Below, piece after piece: positions 1-7,493 of a stretch of DNA of 23,688 nt. The notes under the pieces were generated by a model that saw nothing but the letters and a program-made list of their open reading frames with translations, had not been told where the DNA came from and did no database searches. Each line of letters opens with the position of its first letter. The stretch's first letter is position 1. The stretch lies in NCBI GenBank assembly GCA_964496595.1, contig CAZCAI010000069.1, positions 1-23,688 of the forward strand. The letters are read 5' to 3'. A program made the position numbers and the translations under genes. This DNA is from JAAAOZ01 sp964496595 (GTDB lineage Bacteria; Chloroflexota; Anaerolineae; B4-G1; SLSP01).

Positions 1-123
1 AGTATACACGTCCCTCCAATCGAATCAAGAGGAAAAAAGAGGGAGAAAAAAACCGCCTGACCCCACGCTCGAAGCCACCGTCCCCAAGGGCGTCGACAGC
101 GTGCGCCGCCGCGCAAAATCAAG

Positions 124-153
124 ACCCGAAGGGTTTTTGAAAACCCTTCGGGT
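124..153 (-). terminator. Hairpin terminator after glmS
   Basis: A perfect 14-bp inverted repeat (arms 124-137 and 140-153, sequence ACCCGAAGGGTTTT and its complement) with a 2-nt centre lies 30 bp beyond the glmS stop codon. On the minus strand it is followed by CTTGATTTT, a modest T-rich tract. The position fits a Rho-independent terminator for glmS, and the perfect stem could also act in the other direction. Confidence 0.7.
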
Positions 154-182
154 TTGAACAACGCTGCCTCTCCTAAATTATC

Positions 183-2030
183 TCACTCCACCGTGACACT
201 CTTCGCCAGGTTGCGCGGCTGATCCACGTCCGCGCCGCGCCGCACGGCGATGGCGTAGGCCAGCCATTGCAGCGGCATCACGTTGACGATGGGCGCCAGC
301 AGCGGCGGGGCCGTCGGCACCTCCAACAGATAATCCGCGTTCTCGCGCGCGATCTCGTCATCCCGCTCCACCAGTCCGATGACCGTGCCGCCCCGCGCCT
401 TCACCTGCTCGATCTGGCTGAGCATCTTGTCATAAACGTGATCCTGCGTCGCCAGCGCCACGACGGGCATCATCTTATCGATGAGTGCGATGGGGCCGTG
501 CTTCATCTCACCGGCGGGATAGCCCTCGGCGTGGATGTAGGAGATCTCCTTGAGCTTGAGCGCGCCCTCCAGCGCGATGGGGTAATTGATGCCACGTCCC
601 AGATAGAGGAAGTGGCTGCGCTTGTGGAAGAGTTCGGCCAACTCGTTGTAGATCTCGTGCTGCTCCGCAACCTGTCCCACCAACTCCGGCAGCCGGGCCA
701 GATGCCCCACAGCAGTCTTGAGCTGCGTGGCGGAGAGGGTCCCGCGCTTCTCTCCCAGATAGAGGCCCAACATATAGAGATCGACCATGCTCGTGGTGAA
801 CGCCTTGGTCGAGGCCACGCCGATCTCCGGGCCGGCCTGCATCAGGATGTAGCCATCGGAGATGCGCTGCGCCTGACTGCCCATCACGTTGACAATCGAC
901 CACAGCCGCGCGCCCTTCTCGCGGCCCTCCTCCATCGCGGCCAGCGTATCGACCGTCTCGCCGGATTGGGTGATCGAGAGGACGGCGGTCTCCGGCCCGA
1001 TCAGGGGATCGGCGTAGCGGAACTCCGAGCCGTAATCCACCTCCACCGAGACGCGGGCCAAATGCTCCAGCATATACTTCCCCACCAGCCCGGCGTAGTA
1101 CGAGGTCCCGCAGGCGACGATGTGAATCTTCTGGAGATCGCGCGCCTCGGCCTCGGTGAGGGGCAGCGTCTCCAGGTGAATTCGGTGATGGTGAAAATCC
1201 GCGCGGCTGCGGATCGTATCGGTGATGGCGCGGGGCTGCTCGGCGATCTCTTTCTGCATAAAGTGGCGGAACGTGCCCTTCTCCGCCGCCACCGGGTCCC
1301 AGGAGATGGTGTGCATCTCCGGCTCGATGCGCGCCCCATCCGCCACCGCGAAGAATTCTGCGCTATCCCGGCTCAGGCGCGCGATCTGCCCATTTTCCAG
1401 GAACGTCATCCGCCGGGTGTGCGAGAGAATCGCCGGGATGTCCGACGCGACGAACATCTCGCCCTCGCCGTAGCCGATGACGATGCCGCCCGCGTTGCCC
1501 AACCGCGCGGTGACGATGTGCTCCGGCTCGCGCTGGCTGAGGAAGACAAAGGCGCTGGCGCCCTGGAGATGCGGCAATGCGCGGCGCACGGCCGTCAGCA
1601 GATCGTTGCCGCCGGCCAGATAGCCGCTCACCAGATGCGCGACCACCTCCGTGTCGGTCTCCGACTTGAACGCGACGCCCTCGGCCCTCAACTCCTCGCG
1701 CAATTCGGCGTAATTCTCGATGATCCCGTTGTGGACGACGGCCACGTTGCCGTTCATCCCCAGGTGCGGATGGGCGTTCTGCTCGGTCACGCCGCCGTGG
1801 GTGGCCCAGCGCGTGTGCCCGATGGCGACGCGCCCGGCTAACGGCTCGATATCCAGACAACTCGCGAGATTGTGCAATTTCCCGACCGCGCGCTTGACCG
1901 AAATACCGCCATTCTGGTTCATCGCCGCGATCCCGGCGGAATCATAGCCGCGATATTCCAAGCGCTTCAATCCCGCTAAAACGACCTCCGCCGCTTGTTG
2001 CGGCCCGACATATCCAACAATACCACACAT
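183..2030 (-). CDS. glmS: Glutamine--fructose-6-phosphate aminotransferase (isomerizing)
   Basis: GlmS transfers the glutamine amide nitrogen to fructose 6-phosphate to make glucosamine 6-phosphate, the first step of UDP-GlcNAc and peptidoglycan precursor synthesis in the cytosol. The 615-residue protein has the normal family length. It starts MCGIVGYVG, so Cys2 is the N-terminal nucleophile of the class-II glutamine amidotransferase (Ntn) domain (about residues 2-220). Two SIS sugar-isomerase domains follow (about 290-430 and 460-600), with the motifs ACGTSYYAG, SITQSGETVDT and STKAFTTSM. The C-terminus, LAKSVTVE, is the canonical GlmS end. The ATG at 2030 is preceded on its strand by GGAGGGAAGT, a good ribosome binding site. 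The gene stands alone with a hairpin terminator behind it. I saw no glmS ribozyme in the 417 bp upstream, though I could not fold that region by computation. Confidence 0.98.
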   Translation of the reverse strand: MCGIVGYVGPQQAAEVVLAGLKRLEYRGYDSAGIAAMNQNGGISVKRAVGKLHNLASCLDIEPLAGRVAIGHTRWATHGGVTEQNAHPHLGMNGNVAVVHNGIIENYAELREELRAEGVAFKSETDTEVVAHLVSGYLAGGNDLLTAVRRALPHLQGASAFVFLSQREPEHIVTARLGNAGGIVIGYGEGEMFVASDIPAILSHTRRMTFLENGQIARLSRDSAEFFAVADGARIEPEMHTISWDPVAAEKGTFRHFMQKEIAEQPRAITDTIRSRADFHHHRIHLETLPLTEAEARDLQKIHIVACGTSYYAGLVGKYMLEHLARVSVEVDYGSEFRYADPLIGPETAVLSITQSGETVDTLAAMEEGREKGARLWSIVNVMGSQAQRISDGYILMQAGPEIGVASTKAFTTSMVDLYMLGLYLGEKRGTLSATQLKTAVGHLARLPELVGQVAEQHEIYNELAELFHKRSHFLYLGRGINYPIALEGALKLKEISYIHAEGYPAGEMKHGPIALIDKMMPVVALATQDHVYDKMLSQIEQVKARGGTVIGLVERDDEIARENADYLLEVPTAPPLLAPIVNVMPLQWLAYAIAVRRGADVDQPRNLAKSVTVE

Positions 2031-2159
2031 ACTTCCCTCCTGTTATCAATTTAATTTGAATGACCAGGGCACCCTTATAGCATCCCGCAGAAAGGGGCAA
2101 CGATTCCAACCCCATCGAGGTTGATGGGCGACCCTGCCGAGCCTTTTGTCCAATCCGTC

Positions 2160-2193
2160 GCCGGATCATTTGTGGATCGGCTTCTTTTTTATC
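2160..2193 (+). terminator. Orphan terminator-like hairpin
   Basis: The arms GCCGGATC (2160-2167) and GATCGGC (2175-2181) pair with one bulged G around a 7-nt loop and are followed directly by TTCTTTTTTATC. It looks like a plus-strand Rho-independent terminator, yet the annotated gene on its left (glmS) runs on the minus strand. It may end an unseen short plus-strand RNA or be fortuitous. Confidence 0.35.
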
Positions 2194-2408
2194 AGGAGGG
2201 AAAAAATTAGGGAAAGGTCGACTCCCTGACGGTATCCGCCGATGCTTTCGATACAGCCGTTCCAAGAAAATAAATCCTGAAACGACTACCCGTCACCTCG
2301 TCACCCTCGAATCACCTTGAGGGCCTGGCGCTGATTTCCCCTCGTCGCGTTAGCTCACTCCAATAGTCGCACCTCCTTAACGCTGCTGTCCGAAATTCCT
2401 ACGTCTGT

Positions 2409-2435
2409 GTAAGTCGGCATACCATTCCAACCTAC
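2409..2435. repeat. Dispersed imperfect hairpin repeat, copy 1
   Basis: The imperfect inverted repeat GTAAGTCGGCATA / CATTCCAACCTAC (arms 2409-2421 and 2423-2435) lies 12 bp beyond the stop of the DUF512 gene. It matches the element at 3835-3861 in the same orientation, with the shared pattern GTAxGTC...CCATTCCxACCxACGC. The two copies bracket the DUF512 gene. Confidence 0.55.
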
Positions 2436-2447
2436 GCTACCCTCGCA

Positions 2448-3800
2448 TTATAACAAGAAGTCGCGTCTCTGCAACACCGCTGCCTCCCCAATCCTTTCCG
2501 CCTGGATCTCATCCTCGTGCGTCGCGACGATCACGAGCGGGCGGCGAAGCGCGGCCTGGAGCGCAGCGGGTGTCTGGTCATCTAAGGTGCGACCGCCCGG
2601 CCCCCGAAAGATCTCCGCCGGCAGGACGACGACATCGCCTAAGAAGCGCTTCTCCAGCGCGGCCAGCACGTCGGCGGCGGTGAGCAGCCCCGCGACGGTG
2701 ACCGTCTCGCCGAAGGTGCGGTTCGGCGCGGCGATGACCTCCGCCGCGATGCCCGTCGCCAGTTGGAAGCGCGCGGCGTACCGGCGCAGCAGCGGCGCGA
2801 AGAGCGCGCCCGTCACCCACGTCTGCCTATCGCCGCCGGCCTCGCGCAGAATCGCCTGCAACGCCTCCCAGCGGGCGATGAACTGCCGCGCCATCCCGAC
2901 GCCGTTCTCGATCAGCGCGGGCAGCAGATCGTCGTAGGTCGCCGCCGGGGGCAGCGGCGCATCGGCCAAAAAGAACCACTCATCCGCTGGATAGACGAGG
3001 CGCCGCCCAAACTCCGCCATCAGACGTTCTTGCCACGTCTCGATCTGCGCCAAGACCGCGCGCGCCTCTTCCGCCGTGTAGGGCCGCAGATCGGGCGCGT
3101 GACGCCGCGTCAGACCCACGGGCACGATGCTCACGTCGGCCACGCCGGGATGGAGCGCGGCCAACTCACGGATGGTGCGGTCGAGCTGGGGGCCGTCGTT
3201 GACGCCGGGCGCGAGGACGGCCTGCGTGTGCAGCGTGACGCCCATCTCCACCAGGCGCGTGAGCTGCGCCATAATCTGCCCGGCGCGCGGATGTCGCATC
3301 AGGTCGGCGCGCACCTGGGGATCGGTGGCGTGCACGGAGATGTAGAGCGGCGAGAGGAATTGCGCCTCGACGCGCTCCCAATCGGCCTCCGACCAATTGG
3401 TGAGCGTGATGTAGTTGCCGTGCAGGAACGAGAGCCGGTAGTCGTCGTCCTTCACGTAGAGCGCGGGACGAAATCCGCGCGGCATCTGCGCGACGAAGCA
3501 GAACTCGCAGCGATTGCAGCAGACGCGGGGCAGGCCCTCGAACAGCTCGCGGGCGAAGTTAAGGCCCAGCGGCTCGCCGTAGCGCCGCTCGGCCTCGATC
3601 TCCAGGCGTTGATGATCGCGCTCGATGACCAGCGTGAGATACGGCTCCGCCGCGTAGGCGCGCACGTCGATGACATCGCGCAGGGGCTGGCCGTCGATGC
3701 TCAACAGCACATCCCCGGCGCGGATGCCCACGCGCTCGGCCAGGCTATCGCGATCCACCGCCGTAATTTCCGCCGGGAAAAATCTTTCTTGATCCGCCAT
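2448..3800 (-). CDS. PDZ and DUF512 domain radical-SAM-like Fe-S protein
   Basis: This is a putative iron-sulfur protein of a conserved but biochemically uncharacterised family (DUF512; the cyanobacterial form is described as a putative radical SAM protein). An N-terminal PDZ-like domain (about residues 8-70, with the motif GIRAGDVLLSIDGQPL) is followed by a cysteine cluster, CCNRCEFCF, near residue 95. Its spacing Cys-x3-Cys-x2-Cys is the radical-SAM [4Fe-4S] signature. The motif FLHGNYITLTN and the following (beta/alpha) region match this family. The C-terminal half is the DUF512 part. I place the start at the ATG at 3800 because GAGGT lies 6 nt before it. An in-frame TTG at 3806 would add two residues but has no properly spaced ribosome binding site. 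The predicted length is 450 residues. Substrate and pathway are unknown. Confidence 0.9.
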   Translation of the reverse strand: MADQERFFPAEITAVDRDSLAERVGIRAGDVLLSIDGQPLRDVIDVRAYAAEPYLTLVIERDHQRLEIEAERRYGEPLGLNFARELFEGLPRVCCNRCEFCFVAQMPRGFRPALYVKDDDYRLSFLHGNYITLTNWSEADWERVEAQFLSPLYISVHATDPQVRADLMRHPRAGQIMAQLTRLVEMGVTLHTQAVLAPGVNDGPQLDRTIRELAALHPGVADVSIVPVGLTRRHAPDLRPYTAEEARAVLAQIETWQERLMAEFGRRLVYPADEWFFLADAPLPPAATYDDLLPALIENGVGMARQFIARWEALQAILREAGGDRQTWVTGALFAPLLRRYAARFQLATGIAAEVIAAPNRTFGETVTVAGLLTAADVLAALEKRFLGDVVVLPAEIFRGPGGRTLDDQTPAALQAALRRPLVIVATHEDEIQAERIGEAAVLQRRDFLL

Positions 3801-3834
3801 GTTCAAACCTCATCAAACGAAAGTAATAAGCAAT

Positions 3835-3861
3835 GTAGGTCAGAATGCCATTCCGACCCAC
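3835..3861. repeat. Dispersed imperfect hairpin repeat, copy 2
   Basis: The arms GTAGGTCAGAATG (3835-3847) and CATTCCGACCCAC (3849-3861) form a 13-bp stem with two mismatches around a single base. It lies 34 bp upstream of the DUF512 start codon, in the 5' leader region of that minus-strand gene. It shares sequence and orientation with the copy at 2409-2435. Confidence 0.6.
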
Positions 3862-3906
3862 GCAACACTTGTAATCATAGCACAGAGTCGCTCCCTTGCC
3901 GAACCC

Positions 3907-3932
3907 ATCTGCTTTCATCTGCTCCATCTGCT
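3907..3932 (+). promoter_or_regulatory. Three phased ATCTGCT direct repeats
   Basis: The heptamer ATCTGCT occurs at 3907-3913, 3917-3923 and 3926-3932, with start-to-start spacings of 10 and 9 bp, about one helical turn. The cluster ends 8 bp before the -35 hexamer of the promoter for the gene at 4000. This would suit an activator or repressor binding on one face of the DNA. No regulator is identified. Confidence 0.4.
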
Positions 3933-3940
3933 GATTGTTT

Positions 3941-3969
3941 TTGGCATTTACTTAGAAACATGATACTAT
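3941..3969 (+). promoter_or_regulatory. Sigma-70-type promoter for the gene at 4000
   Basis: TTGGCA (3941-3946) and TACTAT (3964-3969) are separated by 17 bp, and the -10 box carries an upstream TGA as an extended -10. Transcription would begin about 24 bp before the ATG at 4000. The ribosome binding site AAAGGGAGGTG lies at 3985-3994. Confidence 0.6.
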
Positions 3970-3999
3970 ACGGTTATCTATTCAAAGGGAGGTGTCAAG

Positions 4000-4650
4000 A
4001 TGTCAGAGCAATTCGAGTCCGATGAAATTCACGAGCAAGAACCCGAACCATCAGCATATCAAGAGCCGGAATCCCCACCAGAGGGGAAGAAGAAGCACAG
4101 TTTTGGCGAGACTTTCAAGAATTTCGCCATTATCTTCTCATTTATTGTCAATGTGATTTTGGTCTTAGTCCTGCTTATCTCGCCCTTTCCCACGTTGGTC
4201 ATCGTCAATGGATTTGTCGAGCCGCTGTTGGGCGACCTGGACAACGCCTTCGCCGCCTTAGGCGACACGAAAATCGAGACCAACGTCGATCTCCAACAGC
4301 CGTTGGACATTCGCTTCGATCTGCCGCTAGAGCAAGATACCAACGTCGTGCTCACCGAGGCCGTGCCCCTCCAGGCCAACGCGACCTTCTTCCTGCCCGG
4401 CGGCGGCGGCTCGATCAACGGCACCGTCAGCCTGAGCCTGCCGGAGGGGATGGAATTGCCCGTCTCGCTGAGCCTCATGGTGCCGGTCGAAACGACGATC
4501 CCTGTGGAGATGGATGTCCCCGTGGAGATTTTGCTGGATGAGGCGGGGATGGGGCCAGCCATCGAGCAATTGCGCGGCGTCTTCGCGCCTCTGAATGAGA
4601 TGTTGGATCTGCTGCCCAATTACCCCCAGGAGAGATTGCTGCCGCGATGA
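4000..4650 (+). CDS. Single-pass membrane protein of unknown function
   Basis: I do not recognise this 216-residue protein. Residues 1-33 are acidic and proline-rich with a lysine cluster (KKKH) at the membrane edge. A single hydrophobic segment follows at about 42-62 (IIFSFIVNVILVLVLLI). The remaining 150 residues are rich in Thr, Val, Leu and Pro, with repeated VPVE/IPVEM blocks near 165-180, suggesting a beta-rich domain outside the cytoplasm. The positive flank favours an N-in/C-out topology. The start has a strong ribosome binding site and its own promoter. The stop TGA overlaps the ATG of the following methyltransferase (ATGA), so the two are translationally coupled. Function unknown. 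Confidence 0.8.
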   Translation: MSEQFESDEIHEQEPEPSAYQEPESPPEGKKKHSFGETFKNFAIIFSFIVNVILVLVLLISPFPTLVIVNGFVEPLLGDLDNAFAALGDTKIETNVDLQQPLDIRFDLPLEQDTNVVLTEAVPLQANATFFLPGGGGSINGTVSLSLPEGMELPVSLSLMVPVETTIPVEMDVPVEILLDEAGMGPAIEQLRGVFAPLNEMLDLLPNYPQERLLPR

Positions 4651-5567
4651 GTGATCGCCCCATCTGTAATTACGAGGGATCGCGGTACAGCACGGAGTTC
4701 TGGACGAGCGAGCGTTCCTACGAGGACGCCGTCGAGCACGTGGCGCTGCGCGCGCTCCTGCCGCCCACCGGCCGCACGCTCATCGAAATCGGCGCGGGGT
4801 TTGGGCGGCTGGCCGATCTCTACGCGGGCTACGATACCGTCGTCATCTTCGACTATGCGCGCACGCAATTGACGCAAGCGGTCGAACGCCTGGGCGATAC
4901 CGGGCCGGGCGGGCACCCCAACTACATCTTCGTCCAGGGCGATTTTTATCACCTGCCCTTCGTCGCCGGCCTCTGCGACGCGGTGACGATGATTCGCACG
5001 CTGCACCACGCGGCGGATGCGCCGGCCGTGCTGCGCGGCATCGCGGAGATTTTGGGGCCGCGCGGCGTCTTCGTGCTTGAGTTTGCCAACAAGCGCAATC
5101 TCAAAGCGCTGCTTCGCTATTTCGCGGGACGCCAAGCCTGGTCGCCCTTTGAGCGCGATCCGGTCGAGTTCGTCGAATTGAACTACGACTTCCATCCCCG
5201 CTGGATTTGGCAGCAGTTGGAGAGACTCGGCTTGCAGCGCGAGGCGATCCGCACCGCCTCACACTATCGCTGGGCGCCGCTGAAACGCCTCCTCCCCACA
5301 TCCTTGCTGGTGCACCTGGACGCGCTGGCGCAGCCCACGGGGATGCTCTGGCAGGTCAGCCCCAGCGTCTTCGTGCGCTCCCGCGCGCCGGCGACGCGCG
5401 CCGAAGCGCCCGCAAGCGACTTCTTCCGCTGCCCGACGTGTGGCGCAGCCCTGGGCGCGCCGCCGGCCTCGAGCTTCGCGTGCGCGTGCGGCACGACGTG
5501 GCAACGAGAGGATCACATCTATAACTTTCTCTCACCCGCCGACGATCAAGACAATGAGAGCGGATGA
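4647..5567 (+). CDS. Class I SAM-dependent methyltransferase with C-terminal zinc ribbon
   Basis: The protein (306 residues) has a Rossmann-fold methyltransferase domain at about residues 40-190. Motif I is LIEIGAGFGRLADLY, an acidic motif II is VVIFDYA, and motif IV lies around DAVTMIRTLHH, the pattern of the UbiE/Methyltransf_11 group. Residues about 262-293 carry two CxxC/CxC-type cysteine pairs (FRCPTCGAAL ... FACACGTTW), a probable structural zinc ribbon resembling Trm112-like tails. The substrate cannot be told from sequence. It overlaps the preceding membrane-protein gene by 4 bp and is followed by a strong terminator, so the two genes form one short operon. A similarly built enzyme occurs at 8385-9221. 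Confidence 0.88.
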   Translation: MSDRPICNYEGSRYSTEFWTSERSYEDAVEHVALRALLPPTGRTLIEIGAGFGRLADLYAGYDTVVIFDYARTQLTQAVERLGDTGPGGHPNYIFVQGDFYHLPFVAGLCDAVTMIRTLHHAADAPAVLRGIAEILGPRGVFVLEFANKRNLKALLRYFAGRQAWSPFERDPVEFVELNYDFHPRWIWQQLERLGLQREAIRTASHYRWAPLKRLLPTSLLVHLDALAQPTGMLWQVSPSVFVRSRAPATRAEAPASDFFRCPTCGAALGAPPASSFACACGTTWQREDHIYNFLSPADDQDNESG

Positions 5568-5592
5568 GATTATCCAAAAGCAACATCCCATC

Positions 5593-5627
5593 GCCTCAGC
5601 GAGACAATCACTTCGCTGAGGCTTTTT
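5593..5627 (+). terminator. Rho-independent terminator
   Basis: A perfect 10-bp stem (GCCTCAGCGA at 5593-5602, TCGCTGAGGC at 5613-5622) with a 10-nt loop is followed by TTTTT (5623-5627). It closes the membrane-protein/methyltransferase operon 25 bp after the stop codon. Confidence 0.9.
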
Positions 5628-5650
5628 ATCGCGAAAGGAGAAGTTAGACC

Positions 5651-6562
5651 ATGGAAGTCGAAGCGATTTTGCAGGAGTTGATGTACATTAAACAGGGTTA
5701 TTTCCCTCGAGAGGCCTTAGAAGCGGCCATCGCACAACAAGAGGCCATCACCCCGCACCTACTCCGAGCGATAGAGGACGCACCAGGGCTATTGGAGCGA
5801 CTCACCACTGAAGAGAATTACATGCTCCCCACCTACGCTTTCTACCTGCTGGCACAGTTCCGTGAGACGCGAGCCTACCCCTTGATTGTAGCTTTCTTCT
5901 CGCAACCTGGAAGACAGCCCGTGGACGTGATGGGCGACTTCGTCACTGAGGATCTGGGGCGCGTGCTGGCCTCGGTCTCCGGCGGCGATACAGCGCCCAT
6001 AAAGTCCTTGATAGAAAATTCACAGATCAACGAGTATACACGTTCCTCCGCCATGGTCGGCCTGCTCACCCTCTTTGTAGAAGGCGTCCTATCACGTGAA
6101 GAGATTATCGACTACTTCCGCAGCCTCTTTAGGGGCGGCTTGGAGACAGAGTACTCCTACGTCTGGGAGGCTCTAATCAGTCACAGCAGTGCTATCTACC
6201 CCGAAGAACTGATGCCCGAGATCCGGCAGTTCTTTGCCGAGGACTTGGACAATGATATAACTCCCAGCAATCTCCGCTGGGTCAGGCGCGTGCTGGCCGA
6301 GGGTAAAGAGGAGACGCTGGCGCAACTTCGGGCGAACAGCCATTATCGCTACGTTAACGACACCATCAGCGAGATGGAATGGTGGGCTTGCTTCAAACCG
6401 CCTCAGCCAACACCTTCCCCGCCGCCGCCCCCCGAATCCTCAGCTTCTTCCTCGCAGGTGACGCCGCAGCCCGCCCCGCCACCCAAGAAAGTGGGACGCA
6501 ACGATCCTTGTCCCTGCGGCAGCGGCCGGAAGTACAAGCATTGCTGCGGAAAACGCACCTGA
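5651..6562 (+). CDS. DUF1186-like protein with C-terminal SEC-C zinc motif
   Basis: The 303-residue protein has an alpha-helical N-terminal domain (about 1-240) resembling the DUF1186 group of HEAT-like proteins. A proline/serine-rich linker follows (about 250-280), then a C-terminal SEC-C motif, NDPCPCGSGRKYKHCCG, at about 284-300. SEC-C is the zinc-binding tail first described in SecA and is found on many otherwise unrelated bacterial proteins. The ATG at 5651 has AAGGAG ending 10 nt upstream. The gene sits just after the preceding terminator, so it needs its own promoter, which I could not identify in the 80-bp gap. Base composition is slightly lower in GC than its neighbours. Cellular role unknown. 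Confidence 0.85.
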   Translation: MEVEAILQELMYIKQGYFPREALEAAIAQQEAITPHLLRAIEDAPGLLERLTTEENYMLPTYAFYLLAQFRETRAYPLIVAFFSQPGRQPVDVMGDFVTEDLGRVLASVSGGDTAPIKSLIENSQINEYTRSSAMVGLLTLFVEGVLSREEIIDYFRSLFRGGLETEYSYVWEALISHSSAIYPEELMPEIRQFFAEDLDNDITPSNLRWVRRVLAEGKEETLAQLRANSHYRYVNDTISEMEWWACFKPPQPTPSPPPPPESSASSSQVTPQPAPPPKKVGRNDPCPCGSGRKYKHCCGKRT

Positions 6563-6587
6563 CGGCTTGCGGGAGAAGCTCTTAACT

Positions 6588-7493
6588 ATGCAATGGGTTC
6601 GTGACCACGAAGAAGATCCCGTCCGCCGGCGACACTTCCGCCAGGCGGTGCTGATCACCATCGCGGGCAACCTCGTGTTGGCCGTGGGCAAGGGCGTCGT
6701 CGCCTACCTCTCCGGCAGCGTCGCGCTCTACGCGGACGCGGCCAACTCGGCCTCCGATGTCATCTACTCCCTGCTGATGATCATCGGCCTCTGGATCGCC
6801 CAGCAGCCGCCAGACCTCTCGCATCCCCAGGGCCACCAGCGCTTCGAACCGCTCTCCGGCCTGATCATCGCCGCCGCGATGACCTTCGCGGGCTACGAGG
6901 CGGGCCGCGCCTCCGTCGCCCGGCTCATCAGCGGCGGGCTGGCCGTCCAGCCAGGCCTCCCGCTGATCGTGCTATTGACCAGCGCCATCATCAAATGGGG
7001 GATGTTCGTCGGCATCCGCAATATCGCCCAGAAGGTCAACAGCCCCACATTAGACGCCACGGCCAAGGACAACATCGCGGACGTGCTGGCCTCCGGCGCG
7101 GCCCTGGTCGGCGCGCTGGGATCGGCCTACATTCATCCCCTGGTGGACGCCAGCGCGGGCATCTTGGTCGCCCTGTGGATCTTCCGCGCCGCCTTCGAGG
7201 CCTGGCGCGAGAACCTGGCCTATCTCACCGGCGCGGGCGCCTCCCAGGAGCTGCGAGAGCAAATCGTCGAGGTCGCTTCGCAGGTGCCGGGCGTCCAACG
7301 GGTGCACCAGGTGCTCACGGAGTACGCCGGCCCGCAGTTGATCGCCGATTTGCACATCAACGTCGATGGCAAACTCACCCTCTTCGCGGCGCATCGCATC
7401 GCCGATCAAGTGCGGGAGCAAATAGAAGACCTCCCCGACGTAGAGCGGGCCTACATCCATGTGGAACCAGTATCCTCGGAGGCAGACCAATGA
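6588..7493 (+). CDS. Cation diffusion facilitator (CDF) transporter, possible Mn2+ exporter
   Basis: CDF proteins export divalent metals by proton antiport. This protein (301 residues from the ATG) has about six membrane segments within residues 20-215 and a cytoplasmic C-terminal metallochaperone-like domain of about 80 residues. The hallmark HPQGHQRFEPL loop is at about 79-89. The transport-site residues appear to be N53/D57 in TM2 (ADAANSASD) and D161/D165 in TM5 (KDNIADV), an ND-DD set. Zn-type members have HD-HD, and ND-DD is reported for the manganese exporter MntE. I chose the ATG at 6588 because GGGAG lies 12 nt before it. An in-frame TTG at 6567 would add seven residues. The stop overlaps the next ATG. 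Metal specificity is an inference. Confidence 0.9.
   Translation: MQWVRDHEEDPVRRRHFRQAVLITIAGNLVLAVGKGVVAYLSGSVALYADAANSASDVIYSLLMIIGLWIAQQPPDLSHPQGHQRFEPLSGLIIAAAMTFAGYEAGRASVARLISGGLAVQPGLPLIVLLTSAIIKWGMFVGIRNIAQKVNSPTLDATAKDNIADVLASGAALVGALGSAYIHPLVDASAGILVALWIFRAAFEAWRENLAYLTGAGASQELREQIVEVASQVPGVQRVHQVLTEYAGPQLIADLHINVDGKLTLFAAHRIADQVREQIEDLPDVERAYIHVEPVSSEADQ

Larger units (their letters stand above)
2031..2447. other. Intergenic region upstream of glmS
   Basis: This 417-bp stretch separates two minus-strand genes. It should hold the glmS promoter, but I see only a weak candidate on the minus strand (TATAAG near 2088-2093 with TTGCCC 15 bp upstream). It also contains a terminator-like hairpin reading on the plus strand at 2160-2193 and one copy of a dispersed hairpin repeat at 2409-2435. 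No convincing small gene was found. Confidence 0.6.

Noticed and set aside
267..1841. Long open frame antisense to glmS (524 codons)
   Set aside because: It lies wholly opposite an unmistakable glmS. Long antisense frames are expected in GC-rich genes, and its composition is His/Arg/Asp-rich without domain motifs.
2031..2447. glmS ribozyme or riboswitch upstream of glmS
   Set aside because: I could not see the conserved core by reading; a covariance-model search would settle it.
2763..4025. Plus-strand frame across the DUF512 gene
   Set aside because: It is antisense to a conserved gene and runs through the promoter region of the gene at 4000.
6995..7489. N-terminal extension of the polytopic membrane protein
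   Set aside because: This part overlaps the CDF gene out of frame and is Arg/Gly/Pro-rich. The ATG at 7490 has a good ribosome binding site and an ATGA junction.
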